The notes beneath the pieces were generated by a model, which was not told where the DNA came from, ran no database searches, and saw nothing but the letters and a program-made list of their open reading frames with translations. From Oscillospiraceae bacterium (GTDB taxonomy: Bacteria > Bacillota > Clostridia > Oscillospirales > Ruminococcaceae): a stretch of 64,000 nt of DNA. Location: positions 248,001 to 312,000 of the forward strand of contig JAJQGB010000004.1 in NCBI GenBank assembly GCA_021200775.1. The letters run 5' to 3'. Below, piece after piece: positions 15,144 to 22,717 of the stretch. The translations under genes and the position numbers were made by a program. Numbering within the stretch: position 1 is the first letter of the stretch; the number at the start of each line of letters is the position of its first letter.

Positions 15144-15172
15144 TTGACAACCACCCGCAAATAGTGTATACT
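15144..15172 (+). promoter_or_regulatory. Promoter of the DUF3793-flavodoxin operon
   Basis: TTGACA, 17-bp spacer, TATACT. The start point would fall at about 15179, the first base of the first operator palindrome. Confidence 0.88.
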
Positions 15173-15178
15173 ATTCTC

Positions 15179-15230
15179 AGTTAGCTGAGTCTAACTCTAT
15201 TTTAAAACTAATAGTTAGCTGGTGCTAACT
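15179..15230 (+). promoter_or_regulatory. Twin palindromic operators, possibly DtxR-type metal boxes
   Basis: AGTTAGCTGAGTCTAACT (15179-15196) and AGTTAGCTGGTGCTAACT (15213-15230), two 18-bp copies 34 bp apart, each with 6- or 7-bp inverted arms, overlapping and following the transcription start. The TTAG...CTAA shape recalls DtxR/IdeR-family iron or manganese boxes; assignment is inference from shape and from the flavodoxin downstream. Confidence 0.65.
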
Positions 15231-15250
15231 TATTTTCCGGAGGTGATACT

Positions 15251-15802
15251 ATGCCAGAAGAGCTTTTGGTTCAGCACTGTGCTCCCACTATGGCTGGAAT
15301 TAAAACAGCCGCTATGTTCAACTATCACTATGAAGATGATAAATCTCTTCACGAAAGCGTTTGCGCCTTCAATAAAATCATGGTTCCGAAAGGCATGTGT
15401 ATGATAGTTTTGCGTCGCAGAAGCAACACGGCTCTCATCTATCTCTATCGCCCGAATATGCTTAAATCTGACCTGTCAGACAGCCTGGGAAAGAGTATTC
15501 TTGACGAACGTGGGTATCCTACCAGTAACGTAAACAAATGCCTCTGGAAGCTCAGAGACAGACTTTCGGAGTCTAGCGAATTCCCACACGAAATCGGGCT
15601 TTTTCTCGGTTATCCGCCGGAGGACGTAAAGGGCTTTATAGACAATAAAGCCGAGAGTGCAAAGTGCGTCGGCTTTTGGAAGGTCTACGGTGACGAGAAA
15701 GCCGCCGAAGAGAAATTTCGTCAATACAGACAGTGCATCGGCAGTTACTGCAAGCACTACAACAAATATCATTCACTCGACAGGCTTCTTGTAGCCACAT
15801 GA
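15251..15802 (+). CDS. DUF3793 family protein
   Basis: 183 aa, recognised as DUF3793 from its N-terminus (QHCAPTMAGIKTAAMF) and the closing HEIGLFLGYPPEDVKGFI ... CVGFWKVYGD. The biochemical function is unknown. In Clostridia this family often sits with flavodoxin or ferrous-iron transport genes, and here a flavodoxin follows after 20 bases behind the same operator-bearing promoter, so it probably belongs to a metal-limitation response. GGAGGTG precedes the ATG. Confidence 0.85.
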   Translation: MPEELLVQHCAPTMAGIKTAAMFNYHYEDDKSLHESVCAFNKIMVPKGMCMIVLRRRSNTALIYLYRPNMLKSDLSDSLGKSILDERGYPTSNVNKCLWKLRDRLSESSEFPHEIGLFLGYPPEDVKGFIDNKAESAKCVGFWKVYGDEKAAEEKFRQYRQCIGSYCKHYNKYHSLDRLLVAT

Positions 15803-15822
15803 ATTCAGAAAGGAAGATAATT

Positions 15823-16245
15823 ATGTCAAAAATCGCAGTAGTTTATTGGAGCGGTACGGGTAATACCGAGCAGATGGCAAACGCCGTTTTGGAAGGTATC
15901 AATAAAGCAAGTGGTGAGGGCGAACTCTTTACAGCCTCTGAATTTGATACTTCCACAGTGTCCACATACGACGCCATAGCTTTTGGCTGTTCCGCAATGG
16001 GCGACGAACAGCTTGAAGAAAGCGAATTCGAGCCGATGTTCCAAGCCTGTGAGCCGGCTTTAAACGGAAAGAAAATCGCCCTCTTTGGCTCTTACGGATG
16101 GGGCGATGGTGAATGGATGCGCTCGTGGGAAGGAACCTGTCGTAATGACGGCGCAATCCTTGCTTGTGAAAGCGTCATCTGTAACGACGCTCCCGATGAA
16201 GAAGCAATTACCGCCTGCCAGGCACTTGGTGCCGCATTGGTGTAA
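15823..16245 (+). CDS. Flavodoxin
   Basis: 140 aa FMN-binding electron carrier. Phosphate-binding loop WSGTGNTEQMA after strand VVY, then the 60s loop FGCSAMGDEQLEE and 90s loop FGSYGWGDGEWM. ATG 15823 is set by AAGGAAG upstream; the track's 30-residue extension is out of DUF3793 sequence. Flavodoxins replace ferredoxin under iron limitation, which fits the operators in front of the operon. Confidence 0.95.
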   Translation: MSKIAVVYWSGTGNTEQMANAVLEGINKASGEGELFTASEFDTSTVSTYDAIAFGCSAMGDEQLEESEFEPMFQACEPALNGKKIALFGSYGWGDGEWMRSWEGTCRNDGAILACESVICNDAPDEEAITACQALGAALV

Positions 16246-16282
16246 GCAATCATGATAGATGCGGTATCCACCGCAAAGAAAT

Positions 16283-16318
16283 CCGAGTAGGGAAGCGCTC
16301 CTTACTCGGGTTTTCTTT
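16283..16318 (+). terminator. Terminator of the flavodoxin operon
   Basis: CCGAGTAGGGA / TCCTTACTCGG (one G-U pair) followed by GTTTTCTTT. Confidence 0.85.
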
Positions 16319-16335
16319 ATGCAGATAAAAAGTTC

Positions 16336-16364
16336 TTTACAAAATCGACCGTATATGCTATAAT
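16336..16364 (+). promoter_or_regulatory. Promoter of the structured RNA
   Basis: TTTACA, 17-bp spacer, TATAAT. A start 7 bases later is base 16371, exactly where the long RNA stem begins. Confidence 0.8.
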
Positions 16365-16370
16365 GATTGT

Positions 16371-16531
16371 GCCAAACAATCTAAATAATTATGCCCACCC
16401 ATTGGGAAAGCTACCTTGGTAAAAGGTGTTTTCTCTCTTTCTCTTTTTCCCTTTGGGTGCATTTGAGATTGTTTGGCGACAATGAGGGACTCACTTTTTC
16501 GGTGCGTTCCTTGTGGGCGCACTTTTTTATT
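16371..16531 (+). ncRNA. Structured small RNA candidate, about 160 nt, 6S-like layout
   Basis: The transcript would begin GCCAAACAATCT and pair perfectly with AGATTGTTTGGC at 16466-16477, closing a long interrupted hairpin (inner pairing of ATGC, CCCA and GGGAAAG with CTTTTTCCC, TGGG and GCAT; terminal ACCTT/AAGGT). A small TGAG-GGA-CTCA hairpin and a terminator (GTGCGTTC / GGGCGCAC then TTTTTT) follow. Own promoter, long rod and own terminator suggest a free small RNA; one long rod with internal bubbles is the layout of 6S RNA, but I cannot confirm the family. It could instead be a leader of the next gene, 37 bases on. Confidence 0.6.
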
Positions 16532-16568
16532 TGTGTCGAAAAATCTTTATTATAGTGGAGGAAGTACA

Positions 16569-17756
16569 ATGGAAGAAAACAAAAATGAACAGAACAGCTT
16601 AGAAAGTACAACACAGGAATCAAACTCAACCAACGGCATGTTTTGTCCGTCATGCGGAAGCAGAATTTCTGAAGGAAGCAGTTTTTGCTCACATTGCGGA
16701 GCAAAGCTAAATTCTGACAAAGATTCGGGTATGAAAACAATTAGTGAAAAGAAAAAACACAGCTCTGGCATTGTCGCGTGGTTAATTACTCTTGCAGTCG
16801 TACTCATACTGCTCGTTCCAATTTGTTCTTTTCTTATTCCTCTTGTCTCTGTTTCAACAAGTGATGATTCAAACTCTTCGAGTACAAGCACCACTACTCA
16901 AGTTACAACAAGTGTACCTGAACTTACTACAATCACGAGAGGAACTACAAAAGAAACAACAGTAACGACTGTAACTGAAACAACAACTACACCAGCCACA
17001 ACTATGACTACTGAAACAACTACAAAAGCTACAACTACTACGACTGTGCCTACTACAGAATCATCTCCCAAAATAACATTTGCAACATCTGTTCAAAATA
17101 AAACCGTAGAAATTACATTTAGGGATATTCCGTGGGGCACAAGTTACGCAGATGCTAAAGAACTATTGAGTGATTTAGACTTGTGGAAACTGGCTGGAGA
17201 AAGTTATAAGATCTACTCAGTTGAAGATATAACGCTTGGTGACTACAAAGAAATTTCGTTCGAAAAGAACGATATCAACATTATAGGTAATACATGGAAT
17301 AGCCATATAGATGTAGCAGGTTATACAACCGAAGACATTACATTATTTTTTGCATATGTTCCCGTTGACGGTGTACTGACAAAGACAGAAGAAGATAGTG
17401 CTTTATATGGTGCAAGATATGAATTTAAACCTGAGAACTTATCAGAAGCTGCCGATGATTTGAAAGAGAAGCTTTCATCCCTTTACGGTGAACCCGATTC
17501 AACAAAGACAGATAGCGATATTTGGGGTAATAAATATACATATATTACTTGGACAGGAAAAAGAAACACTGAAGTTGTTATGAAAATATGTGATTCTTCG
17601 CAATGCTCTTTATCGTTCTATTACGATGAGATTTATATATCATACGTTTGGTTAAAAGGTGATGAGTTATTACAAACTGCTTGCGATACACTCATACAAA
17701 ACGAAAAAGATGCAGAATCAAAAGTTTATGGTGATGGTTCCACTGGTGGACTTTAA
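16569..17756 (+). CDS. Zinc-ribbon membrane protein with Thr-rich linker
   Basis: 395 aa from ATG 16569, set by GGAGGAAG; the track start (16473) lies inside the RNA. Order: short N-terminus, double-CxxC zinc ribbon (MFCPSCGSRISEGSSFCSHCGAKL), one membrane helix (GIVAWLITLAVVLILLVPICSF), Thr-rich stalk, then a C-terminal extracellular domain of about 190 residues I do not recognise (EITFRDIPWGTSYADAKELL, with a repeat-like GEPDSTKTDSD region). Zinc ribbons of this kind often begin poorly characterised Firmicutes membrane proteins. The gene is AT-richer than its neighbours, possibly acquired. Confidence 0.85.
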   Translation: MEENKNEQNSLESTTQESNSTNGMFCPSCGSRISEGSSFCSHCGAKLNSDKDSGMKTISEKKKHSSGIVAWLITLAVVLILLVPICSFLIPLVSVSTSDDSNSSSTSTTTQVTTSVPELTTITRGTTKETTVTTVTETTTTPATTMTTETTTKATTTTTVPTTESSPKITFATSVQNKTVEITFRDIPWGTSYADAKELLSDLDLWKLAGESYKIYSVEDITLGDYKEISFEKNDINIIGNTWNSHIDVAGYTTEDITLFFAYVPVDGVLTKTEEDSALYGARYEFKPENLSEAADDLKEKLSSLYGEPDSTKTDSDIWGNKYTYITWTGKRNTEVVMKICDSSQCSLSFYYDEIYISYVWLKGDELLQTACDTLIQNEKDAESKVYGDGSTGGL

Positions 17757-17765
17757 TACAAATCT

Positions 17766-17800
17766 AAAAAGCTCAGAAGCGAAAACTTCTGAGCTTTTTT
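17766..17800. terminator. Bidirectional terminator
   Basis: AAAAA-GCTCAGAAG / CTTCTGAGC-TTTTTT: perfect 9-bp stem with A and T runs on both sides, serving the converging zinc-ribbon and arsR genes. Confidence 0.92.
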
Positions 17801-18165
17801 CATTCCTCCGGACAAGTAATCTCCATTATCTTCTCAATAATCAGGTGCAACGACTGGCTTTGGATATTGTCGGCAGCTTTATAGTAGACTTCTTTGCCTT
17901 CACGGCGGCTGGTGATAAGACCGCTGGCTTTAAGGAGCTTCAGGTGGTGGGAAACTGCCGGGCTTGTCATGCCCATGAGGACAGAGATATTAGTTACGCA
18001 CTCCTCACAGTGGCAGAGAAGCCAGAAAATCTGAACCCGGCTACAGTCACCAAGCTGTCGGAATACGTCGGCAACAGCCTGAAAATCAGTCTTTTCGAGG
18101 GTTTCTTTCAAAGATTCTATATCATATTCATCAGTGTGATGATGGGGGAGCAGTTTTTCGGGCAT
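17800..18165 (-). CDS. ArsR/SmtB family metal-responsive repressor
   Basis: 121 aa. Winged helix with recognition segment MTSPAVSHHLKLLKASGLI and wing SRREGKEVYYKA. Cysteines in CHCEECVTN lie in the alpha-3 region where CadC/ArsR-type sensors bind soft metals; acidic/His residues in HLIIEKIMEITC could form an alpha-5 site. ATG 18165 is set by AAGGAG nine bases upstream. Divergent from an HMA protein and a P-type ATPase, which it very likely represses until Cd, Zn or Pb is in excess. Confidence 0.93.
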   Translation of the reverse strand: MPEKLLPHHHTDEYDIESLKETLEKTDFQAVADVFRQLGDCSRVQIFWLLCHCEECVTNISVLMGMTSPAVSHHLKLLKASGLITSRREGKEVYYKAADNIQSQSLHLIIEKIMEITCPEE

Positions 18166-18198
18166 TATTTTTTCTCCTTGCATTATAATACTGAGTAT

Positions 18199-18227
18199 AT
18201 TATAACACAATAAAACCAGTTAGACAA
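18199..18227 (-). promoter_or_regulatory. Promoter of arsR-type gene
   Basis: Minus strand TTGTCT, 17-bp spacer, TATAAT, 34 bases before the ATG. Confidence 0.75.
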
Positions 18228-18287
18228 GGCTTATTGACAGTCAAATTTGCGACATGTGTCGAATTTCAAAAAAATTTGAATTTGCTA

Positions 18288-18316
18288 TTGACAAGATGAC
18301 ACATATAGCATATAAT
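18288..18316 (+). promoter_or_regulatory. Promoter of the HMA-P-type ATPase operon
   Basis: Consensus TTGACA, 17-bp spacer, TATAAT; the operator palindrome follows the start point. Confidence 0.9.
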
Positions 18317-18328
18317 GTAGAAGGACGT

Positions 18329-18352
18329 TTAAACGACTGCTTAATCGTTTAA
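18329..18352 (+). promoter_or_regulatory. Candidate ArsR operator
   Basis: Perfect inverted repeat TTAAACGA / TCGTTTAA with an 8-bp centre, just downstream of the transcription start of the metal-export operon, where an ArsR repressor would block transcription. Confidence 0.65.
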
Positions 18353-18392
18353 TACTGCTAATCCAACGTTAAACATGGAAAGGTGATTCAAA

Positions 18393-18611
18393 ATGAAGAA
18401 GACCTATAATATCGAAGTTGACTGTGCCAACTGTGCAAATCTCATGGAAAGTGCGACTAAAAAGACAGCCGGAGTTGCGAACGCTGTTGTAAACTTCATG
18501 ACTCAAAAGATGATTGTCGAGTTTGAGGAAGACGTCGACCAGATGAAGGTCATGAAAGCCGTTCTCAAAGCTTGCAGAAAAGTCGAGCCCGATTGCGAAA
18601 TAGAAATCTGA
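18393..18611 (+). CDS. Stand-alone heavy-metal-associated (HMA) domain protein
   Basis: 72 aa, one ferredoxin-like HMA domain with metal-binding motif DCANCAN in the first loop. It begins the operon 22 bases ahead of a P-type ATPase that lacks an N-terminal HMA domain, so it probably acts as the missing metal-binding domain or a metallochaperone. The ATPase type points to Cd/Zn/Pb rather than Cu. AAGGTG-type ribosome site precedes ATG 18393. Confidence 0.9.
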   Translation: MKKTYNIEVDCANCANLMESATKKTAGVANAVVNFMTQKMIVEFEEDVDQMKVMKAVLKACRKVEPDCEIEI

Positions 18612-18633
18612 ATTTACATGGGCAAAGGGAGAG

Positions 18634-20520
18634 ATGGATATGACTAAAAAGCAGAAAAAAATGCTTGCGAGGATTCTTATAACTGCTGTTATGATGATTC
18701 TTCTGATGGTATTGCCGATTGCAGGGATACCGCAGTTCATCTTGTATCTGTTAGCGTACATAATCATCGGCTATGACATACTTCTCAAAGCTTTCAGAGG
18801 AATTCTGAACGGCAGAGTTTTCGATGAGAATTTTCTGATGGCGATAGCCACCATCGGAGCGTTTGCGCTAGCTATCTATGAACAAAGTGGGGAGTACAGC
18901 GAAGCGATTGCCGTTATGCTTTTCTACCAGATAGGTGAGCTGTTCCAGAGCTATGCCGTCGGGAAAAGTCGTCGCAGTATCAGCGACTTAATGGATATTC
19001 GTCCCGATTATGCCAATATCGAGATTGATGGCAAGCTGACTCAGGTTTCACCGGACGAAGTGGAAATAGGAAGCATTATCGTTGTTCAGCCGGGCGAGAA
19101 GATTCCCATTGACGGCATTATCGAAGAGGGAATCTCAACACTGAATACATCTGCACTGACCGGTGAGAGCCTTCCAAGAGATGTACACACAGGCGATGAA
19201 GTCATCAGCGGTTGCATCAACATGACAGGACTTCTGAGAATCAGAACAACAAAAGCCTTTGGCGAATCAACAGTATCGAAAATTCTTGATTTGGTCGAAA
19301 ATGCAAGCTCTCGGAAATCAAAGTCTGAAGATTTCATCTCAAAATTTGCAAGAATCTATACGCCTGTTGTCTGCTTTTCAGCACTTGCATTGGCAATAAT
19401 TCCGCCGGTAGTCAGACTTATTATGGGACTTCCCGCCGGATTCAGCGATTGGATTTACCGTGCGCTTACATTCCTTGTAATCAGTTGTCCATGCGCATTG
19501 GTTGTCAGCATTCCGTTAAGCTTCTTTGCAGGAATCGGCGGAGCAAGCAAGGAAGGCATCCTTATCAAGGGTTCAAATTATCTCGAAACTCTTTCCGAGA
19601 CAAAATACATAGTCTTCGACAAAACAGGTACTCTCACCGAAGGCTCGTTTGAAGTAAACGCCATCCATCATGGCACTATCGATAATGATAAACTCATCGA
19701 GCTCGCCACACTCGCCGAAAGCGCATCATCTCACCCGATTAGCAAAAGCCTTCAACACGCATATGGCAAAGAACTCGACCGTAGCAGAGTATCAGATATT
19801 TCGGAAATCAGCGGGGAAGGCGTCACTGCAACTGTTGACGGACACAACGTAGCTGTCGGAAACAAGAAACTAATGCAAAGGGTAGGAAGTGAGTATATTT
19901 CTTGCCATTCTGTTGGCACAATTATTCACGTAGCAGTTGATGGGAGCTACTGCGGTCACATAGTGATTTCAGATGTCATAAAGCCTCATGCAATCGAAGC
20001 AATCAAATCTCTTAAACAAAGTGGAATTGAGAAGACAATAATGCTCAGTGGCGATTCAAAAGCTGTCGCTGAAAATGTAGCAAAAACGCTTGGAATCGAT
20101 GAAGTCCACGGTGAACTGATGCCTGACGATAAAGTTACGAAGGTTGAGGAGCTTCTTGCGAAGAAGCAAAGCGGCAAGCTTGCATTCGTTGGCGACGGTA
20201 TCAATGATGCGCCGGTTCTGTCAAGAGCAGATATAGGAATTGCTATGGGAGCTATGGGCTCTGACGCCGCAATAGAAGCGGCAGACGTTGTTCTCATGGA
20301 CGACGATCCGCTGAAAATATCGAAGGCAATAAGGATATCGAAAAAGTGCCTCAGGATAGTGAGAGAAAATATCGTATTCGCAATTGGCATCAAGCTAATC
20401 TGCCTTGTGCTGGGTGCGCTCGGTATGGCAAGCATGTGGCTTGCGATATTCGCAGATGTCGGAGTAATGGTGTTGGCTGTTCTCAATGCTATCAGAGCAT
20501 TGTTTGTTAAAAAATTGTGA
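18634..20520 (+). CDS. Heavy-metal P-type ATPase (CadA/ZntA type)
   Basis: About 626-628 aa ATP-driven metal exporter (P1B). Ion-binding CPC in SCPCALVVSIP, phosphorylation site DKTGTLT, TGES, HP motif ASSHPIS, hinge GDGINDAPVL. Eight membrane helices are expected. The SCPCALVVS and C-terminal DVGVMVLAVLNAIR motifs fit the Zn/Cd/Pb group. The N-terminal HMA domain is absent and encoded separately just upstream. ATG 18634 follows the track; ATG 18640 has better spacing from AAGGGAG and may be the true start. Regulated with the HMA gene by the divergent ArsR. Confidence 0.95.
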   Translation: MDMTKKQKKMLARILITAVMMILLMVLPIAGIPQFILYLLAYIIIGYDILLKAFRGILNGRVFDENFLMAIATIGAFALAIYEQSGEYSEAIAVMLFYQIGELFQSYAVGKSRRSISDLMDIRPDYANIEIDGKLTQVSPDEVEIGSIIVVQPGEKIPIDGIIEEGISTLNTSALTGESLPRDVHTGDEVISGCINMTGLLRIRTTKAFGESTVSKILDLVENASSRKSKSEDFISKFARIYTPVVCFSALALAIIPPVVRLIMGLPAGFSDWIYRALTFLVISCPCALVVSIPLSFFAGIGGASKEGILIKGSNYLETLSETKYIVFDKTGTLTEGSFEVNAIHHGTIDNDKLIELATLAESASSHPISKSLQHAYGKELDRSRVSDISEISGEGVTATVDGHNVAVGNKKLMQRVGSEYISCHSVGTIIHVAVDGSYCGHIVISDVIKPHAIEAIKSLKQSGIEKTIMLSGDSKAVAENVAKTLGIDEVHGELMPDDKVTKVEELLAKKQSGKLAFVGDGINDAPVLSRADIGIAMGAMGSDAAIEAADVVLMDDDPLKISKAIRISKKCLRIVRENIVFAIGIKLICLVLGALGMASMWLAIFADVGVMVLAVLNAIRALFVKKL

Positions 20521-20524
20521 TTTT

Positions 20525-20562
20525 AAACCTGCCACAAACGCTTGGTGTTATGGCAGGTTTTT
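20525..20562 (+). terminator. Terminator of the metal-export operon
   Basis: AAACCTGCCA / TGGCAGGTTT perfect 10-bp stem followed by TTC. Confidence 0.85.
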
Positions 20563-20644
20563 CATATCATCGCCCTAATTTCGCCCGATTCCGCCTTTAA
20601 AAGTTGCACTTTTTCTGGCATAACGCCGAAATTAATATTTGCTC

Positions 20645-20673
20645 TTGAAATAATCTTGCCAAATTGATATAGT
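20645..20673 (+). promoter_or_regulatory. Promoter of the Na/Pi symporter gene
   Basis: TTGAAA, 17-bp spacer, TATAGT, 68 bases upstream of the ATG. Confidence 0.65.
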
Positions 20674-20741
20674 AGAAGTGTGAAAATGTGATTTATGTAA
20701 TGGGAATGTAAAAGAAAAGATGACGTCTTGAAAGGATAGTT

Positions 20742-22508
20742 ATGGATCTAGCTCATATTATTTCTCTTATTGGCGGAGTGGCATTCTTCCTGTTTGGAAT
20801 GGAAACTATGGGAAACGGACTTAAAAGTCTTGCCGGAAACAGAATGGAGGGAATTCTCTTCAGGCTTTCCTCGCCCGCAATCAAAGGCTTCTTCCTGGGA
20901 ATATTGGTTACTGCCGTAATTCAGTCTTCCGGCGCTACAACAGTCATGGTTATAAGCTTCGTAAGTGCGGGAATGATGACACTTACTCAGGCTATTCCTA
21001 TAGTTTTAGGCACGAATATCGGTACCACAATGACCGGCTGGATTCTTTCCATTTCCGGTTCTGAAAGCGTTGCGGGACAGCTTCTGTCAACCGAAGTTCT
21101 TATAGCTGTATTCGCTACAATCGGCGCACTTCTTTACATGTTCACAAATAAAAACTCGACCAAGAGCATCGGACTTGTCCTTCTGGGGCTCAGCACAATT
21201 CTTCTGTCGATGTCTCTTATAAGCGATTCTGTCGACCCTTTGAAAGAAAGCGTAGCGTTCCAGAATATACTTCTTCTCTTCAAAAATCCTGTATTGGGCG
21301 TTTTAGCCGGCATATTCGTAGCCGCAATAATTCAATCTTGTTCTGCCGGTGTCGGTATTTTGCAGGCACTCTGTACATCCGTTGTAATCCCATACAGCGT
21401 ATGTCTTCCTTTGATTTTAGGTATTAAAATTGGTGCAAGCTCTCCCGTTCTTATTGCAATGGTAGGGAAGAATAAAAACTCCAAGCGAACGGCTTTGGTA
21501 TATCTCATAGCGAATGTACTCACTGCCTTGCTTGTAGCTATTATTCTTATTCCTATAAATGCAATCGTTGGAGGGCTTTCATTTATGAATGAGAGTGCCA
21601 CTACTACTGGTATTGCGTTTATGAACTCAATAATCAGTGTCTTCGGCATGATAGTTCTCCTTCCCATGAGCAAACTTATTGAGAAGATATGCTATATACT
21701 GATTAAACCCGACCCGTCAGAAAGCGAAGACCTGACCGAAATTGACTCCCTCGACGAGAACCTACTTGATTACGTTCCAGCCGCAATTGAAGTCAGCCGC
21801 AAAGCCGCCTTGAAGATGTGCGACATCGCAAGAAAAAATATATTCAGAGCCATCAGACTCATTACAGAATATGACAAATCGAAATACCAGAAGGTCGCCG
21901 AGAAGGAATCTCTCTGCGACAAATACGAGGACAAGCTTGGAAACTATCTAGTAAAGATAGGGAAGAACGTCATGGACGAGAAGCAACAGGCGATTTCAAG
22001 TGAACTGTTGAGCGTAATCGGCGATTTTGAAAGGATAAGCGACCATGCGGCAAATATTGCAGAAAATGCCGAGGAAATCCACGACAAAAAGATTGTATTT
22101 TCAGACGAAGCGGCAGAGGAGCTACAGCTTCTTACAGATGCCGTAAGCGAAATTATTAACCTTGCTTCTTCAGCGTTTGTCGAAAGAAGAAGAGACCTTG
22201 CAGTCAAAGTCGAGCCTCTCGAAGAGACAATCGACGAAATGTCAAAAGTAATCAAGAATAATCATATCGAGCGTGTACAATCGGGTGCGTGCACAATAGT
22301 AACCGGATTCGTCTACAGCGACCTGCTCACAAACTTTGAAAGAGTTGCCGACCACTGTTCAAATATTGCGCTTTCAGTTTTACATAGCTACGACCTGAAC
22401 GCAGAAGGACACACATATGTCGCTCAGATTCCGGAATCTCCCGAATTCCGTCAGAATCTTGAAGACTACAGAGAGAAATATCTCTTTACAATCCCGAAAA
22501 ACAAATAA
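20742..22508 (+). CDS. Na/Pi cotransporter with C-terminal PhoU-like domain
   Basis: 588 aa. N-terminal half is the NptA/PNaS symporter with its two inverted repeats: GFFLGILVTAVIQSSGATTVMV and VLAGIFVAAIIQSCSAGVGI, each holding the QSS/QSC substrate motif, separated by hydrophobic helices. The last 200 residues are a PhoU-like helical domain (SELLSVIGDFERISDHAANIAE, SDLLTNFERVADHCSNIA), typical of bacterial family members. It moves phosphate with sodium across the cytoplasmic membrane. No Pho box was recognised. Confidence 0.95.
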   Translation: MDLAHIISLIGGVAFFLFGMETMGNGLKSLAGNRMEGILFRLSSPAIKGFFLGILVTAVIQSSGATTVMVISFVSAGMMTLTQAIPIVLGTNIGTTMTGWILSISGSESVAGQLLSTEVLIAVFATIGALLYMFTNKNSTKSIGLVLLGLSTILLSMSLISDSVDPLKESVAFQNILLLFKNPVLGVLAGIFVAAIIQSCSAGVGILQALCTSVVIPYSVCLPLILGIKIGASSPVLIAMVGKNKNSKRTALVYLIANVLTALLVAIILIPINAIVGGLSFMNESATTTGIAFMNSIISVFGMIVLLPMSKLIEKICYILIKPDPSESEDLTEIDSLDENLLDYVPAAIEVSRKAALKMCDIARKNIFRAIRLITEYDKSKYQKVAEKESLCDKYEDKLGNYLVKIGKNVMDEKQQAISSELLSVIGDFERISDHAANIAENAEEIHDKKIVFSDEAAEELQLLTDAVSEIINLASSAFVERRRDLAVKVEPLEETIDEMSKVIKNNHIERVQSGACTIVTGFVYSDLLTNFERVADHCSNIALSVLHSYDLNAEGHTYVAQIPESPEFRQNLEDYREKYLFTIPKNK

Positions 22509-22524
22509 AATTCAGATTTATTTA

Positions 22525-22553
22525 TTGACACCACGGCTTTAAAATGTTATACT
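22525..22553 (+). promoter_or_regulatory. Promoter of the ZTP riboswitch-glyA-fhs operon
   Basis: TTGACA, 17-bp spacer, TATACT, a few bases before the aptamer. Confidence 0.85.
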
Positions 22554-22565
22554 TTCATCAGCCTG

Positions 22566-22638
22566 TTTTCGTGACTGACGGTAATGTGAATCAACACAAG
22601 TGAAGCGAAAACATTAATGCCGACCGTCTGGGCAGAGC
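22566..22638 (+). promoter_or_regulatory. ZTP/ZMP riboswitch (pfl motif)
   Basis: The two conserved halves are present: CGTGACTGACGG with the ATGTGAATCAACACA hairpin, and after a short linker CCGACCGTCTGGGCAG. These match the pfl consensus that senses ZTP/ZMP, the purine intermediate that builds up when 10-formyl-THF is short. It precedes glyA and fhs, both one-carbon genes, so ligand binding would raise their expression. Confidence 0.93.
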
Positions 22639-22675
22639 TATCTTACATAATCAGTAGGGTAGTCTGCCTTATTTT
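22630..22675 (+). terminator. Riboswitch-controlled terminator
   Basis: GGCAGAGCTATCTTAC / GTAGGGTAGTCTGCC (one bulge, two G-U pairs) followed by TTATTTTG. Its 5' arm starts in the GGGCAG of the aptamer, so aptamer folding and termination exclude each other: ligand gives antitermination. Confidence 0.85.
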
Positions 22676-22717
22676 GTACATTCGCAAATCTAAAATAAAT
22701 GCAAAGGAGCAATCATC

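Noticed and set aside
17659-18213. 184-aa plus-strand ORF over arsR
   Set aside because: Covers a bidirectional terminator and the arsR gene in antisense; no motif.
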